DNA of 64,000 bases, taken from the NCBI GenBank assembly GCA_017551865.1, contig JAFZKB010000002.1, positions 1 to 64,000 of the forward strand, given 5' to 3'. Positions 62,814-64,000 of this stretch are shown here, piece after piece. The notes under the pieces were generated by a model. It did no database searches. It was not told the DNA's origin and saw only the letters and a program-made list of their open reading frames with translations. Both the position numbers and the translations under genes were made by a program. The stretch comes from Clostridiales bacterium. GTDB taxonomy: Bacteria; Bacillota; Clostridia; Saccharofermentanales; Saccharofermentanaceae. Each line of letters starts with the position of its first letter. Position 1 is the stretch's first letter.

Positions 62814-63809
62814 ATGGCATTTATTGACGAAATTAAAGCAAAAGCAAAGAGTAACAAGAAGACCGTCATTCTTCCGGAGTCCATGGACAGAAGAACTTTT
62901 GAGGCGGCTGCAGAGATCCTCGCTGAGGACATCGCAGATCTGATCATCATCGGTACAGATGATGAGGTCAAGGCAAACAGCGAAGGACTTGATATTTCCA
63001 AGGCAACAATTATCAACCCGCACACCTACGAGAAGACAAAAGAATACATCAATGGTTTCTACGAGCTCCGTAAGGCAAAGGGTATGACACCGGAAGAAGC
63101 TGAGAAGACTCTCCTCGGTGATTATATGTACTACGCCTGCATGATGGTTAAGATGGGCGATGGTGACGGTATCGTTTCCGGTGCCTGCCACTCCACAGCA
63201 AATACACTCCGTCCGTCCCTTCAGATCATCAAGACAGCTCCGGGCACCAAGCTCGTTTCCGCTTTCTTCGTAATGGTCGTTCCGGACTGTGAGTATGGTG
63301 AAGACGGTGTATTCGTATTCGGTGACTGCGGTCTCGTTCAGAATCCGAATCCGGAAGAACTCGCTGCTATCGCAGGTTCCTCCGCTGCATCCTTCAAGCA
63401 GCTCGTCGGCAAAGAGCCGGTAGTTGCTCTTCTTTCCCACTCTTCCATGGGTTCCGCAAAGCACGACGATGTTACTAAGGTCGTTGAGGCTACCAAGATC
63501 GCTAAGGAAGAATATCCGCAGTTCGCCATCGACGGTGAGCTCCAGGCTGACGCCGCTATGGTTCCGTCCATCGGTGCTTCTAAGGCTCCGAACAGTAATG
63601 TTGCAGGTAAGGCTAACGTTCTTATCTTCCCGGACCTCGATGCAGGTAACATCGGATACAAGCTGGTTCAGAGACTGGGCAAGGCAGAAGCTTACGGCCC
63701 GATGTGCCAGGGTATCGCAAAGCCGGTCAACGACCTGTCCCGTGGATGCTCCGCGAAGGATATCGTTGGTGTAATCGCGATCACAGCTGTACAGGCACAG
63801 AATTCTTAA
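62814..63809 (+). CDS. pta: Phosphate acetyltransferase
   Basis: 331 residues, the compact single-domain Pta. Signatures include 'VILPESMDRRTFEAA', 'GMTPEEAEKTL', 'DGIVSGACHSTANTLRP' and 'GCSAKDIVGVIAITAVQAQ'. It converts acetyl-CoA and phosphate to acetyl phosphate, which AckA, encoded next, uses to make ATP and acetate. Codon use is strongly biased toward a few codons, as in highly expressed genes. AAGGCAGG precedes the ATG. Confidence 0.97.
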   Translation: MAFIDEIKAKAKSNKKTVILPESMDRRTFEAAAEILAEDIADLIIIGTDDEVKANSEGLDISKATIINPHTYEKTKEYINGFYELRKAKGMTPEEAEKTLLGDYMYYACMMVKMGDGDGIVSGACHSTANTLRPSLQIIKTAPGTKLVSAFFVMVVPDCEYGEDGVFVFGDCGLVQNPNPEELAAIAGSSAASFKQLVGKEPVVALLSHSSMGSAKHDDVTKVVEATKIAKEEYPQFAIDGELQADAAMVPSIGASKAPNSNVAGKANVLIFPDLDAGNIGYKLVQRLGKAEAYGPMCQGIAKPVNDLSRGCSAKDIVGVIAITAVQAQNS

Positions 63810-63818
63810 GTCAAATAG

Positions 63819-63850
63819 AAGCGGGACAGGAAACTGCCCCGCTTTACTTT
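63819..63850 (+). terminator. Hairpin between pta and ackA
   Basis: AAGCGGG (63819-63825) pairs with CCCGCTT (63838-63844), with an inner CAG-GAAA-CTG and one mismatch, then TACTTTT. It may partly attenuate transcription into ackA. Confidence 0.7.
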
Positions 63851-63880
63851 TGAAATATCAAGAAACTAAGGAGAAACGAA

Positions 63881-64000
63881 ATGAAGATTTTAGTTATCAA
63901 CTGCGGAAGTTCTTCCTGCAAGTTCCAGCTTTTCGAAACATCTACAGGTGACGTCCTTGCCAAGGGTAATGCCGAGCGTATCGGTATCGACGGCAAGCTC
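63881..64000 (+). CDS. ackA: Acetate kinase (partial, cut by window end)
   Basis: The first 40 codons only. '[19 protein letters not shown]' is the acetate kinase N-terminal signature with the first phosphate-binding segment. ATG 63881 follows GGAG about 6 nt upstream. The gene continues beyond the window; with pta it makes ATP from acetyl phosphate. Confidence 0.96.
   Translation, partial: MKILVINCGSSSCKFQLFETSTGDVLAKGNAERIGIDGKL

Overview
The window looks like chromosomal DNA of a Gram-positive, anaerobic, fibre-degrading member of the Clostridia. Supporting signs are strong AGGAGG-type ribosome sites, TTG and GTG starts, many lipoproteins with Ser/Thr/Glu-rich linkers, an LTA-synthase-like enzyme, a cell-anchored GH9 cellulase with CBM3 modules, an LplA/LplB/YtcP-type sugar ABC transporter, and pta-ackA acetate production. 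Genus cannot be settled from the sequence. No rRNA, tRNA, transposase, integrase or CRISPR array was recognised.

Layout. 1-4.5 kb: an AT-richer stretch with a YbaK/EbsC-like deacylase, an XRE-cupin regulator and a 980-residue primase-helicase-PLD protein of the TOTE conflict-system type, closed by a strong terminator; it reads like the edge of an acquired island. 4.6-7.9 kb: an ECF sigma factor, its membrane anti-sigma factor and a lipoprotein homologous to the anti-sigma ectodomain, then another lipoprotein. 8-15 kb: a permuted papain-like hydrolase, acetyltransferases, an MBL hydrolase, a zinc-ribbon membrane protein with a small TM partner, and an XRE membrane regulator. 15-22.3 kb: a metallopeptidase-like lipoprotein, a transglutaminase-like lipoprotein and an FtsX/LolD-type ABC exporter. 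22.6-29.5 kb: a PglF/EpsC-type sugar-nucleotide dehydratase, an unusual CCATG/CATGG dyad array, a YtrA-type GntR-ABC operon, a phosphoesterase and galactokinase, followed on the minus strand (29.5-31 kb) by a second zinc-ribbon/small TM pair.

31-47.7 kb is a glucuronate (pectin/hemicellulose) locus: GntR repressor plus FkbM methyltransferase, UxuB, UxuA, YesL-like protein, an SGNH/sialate-O-acetylesterase-type esterase, a three-part sugar ABC transporter, UxaC, KDPG aldolase and KDG kinase. Together these take glucuronate to pyruvate and glyceraldehyde 3-phosphate; altronate-branch enzymes (UxaA, UxaB) are absent here. A shared operator of the form AACTAGCATACAAGTT overlaps the promoters of gntR, uxuA and the ABC transporter, which ties most of the locus together. 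An SPFH/ribbon-helix-helix pair and an orphan pseudopilin sit inside the locus.

47.8-64 kb: a phosphodiesterase-type enzyme, nucleoside salvage (deoB-deoC-cdd), a DUF2975/XRE/DUF4173-type membrane regulatory set, an operon joining an LTA-synthase-like protein, a minimal DEAD-box helicase and the GH9 cellulase, a tandem pair of membrane paralogues, and pta-ackA, the last cut by the window end. The items most worth follow-up are the primase-helicase-nuclease, the duplicated zinc-ribbon/micro-TM module, the twice-occurring promoter block, the dyad array, and the sigma/anti-sigma/decoy-like lipoprotein set.
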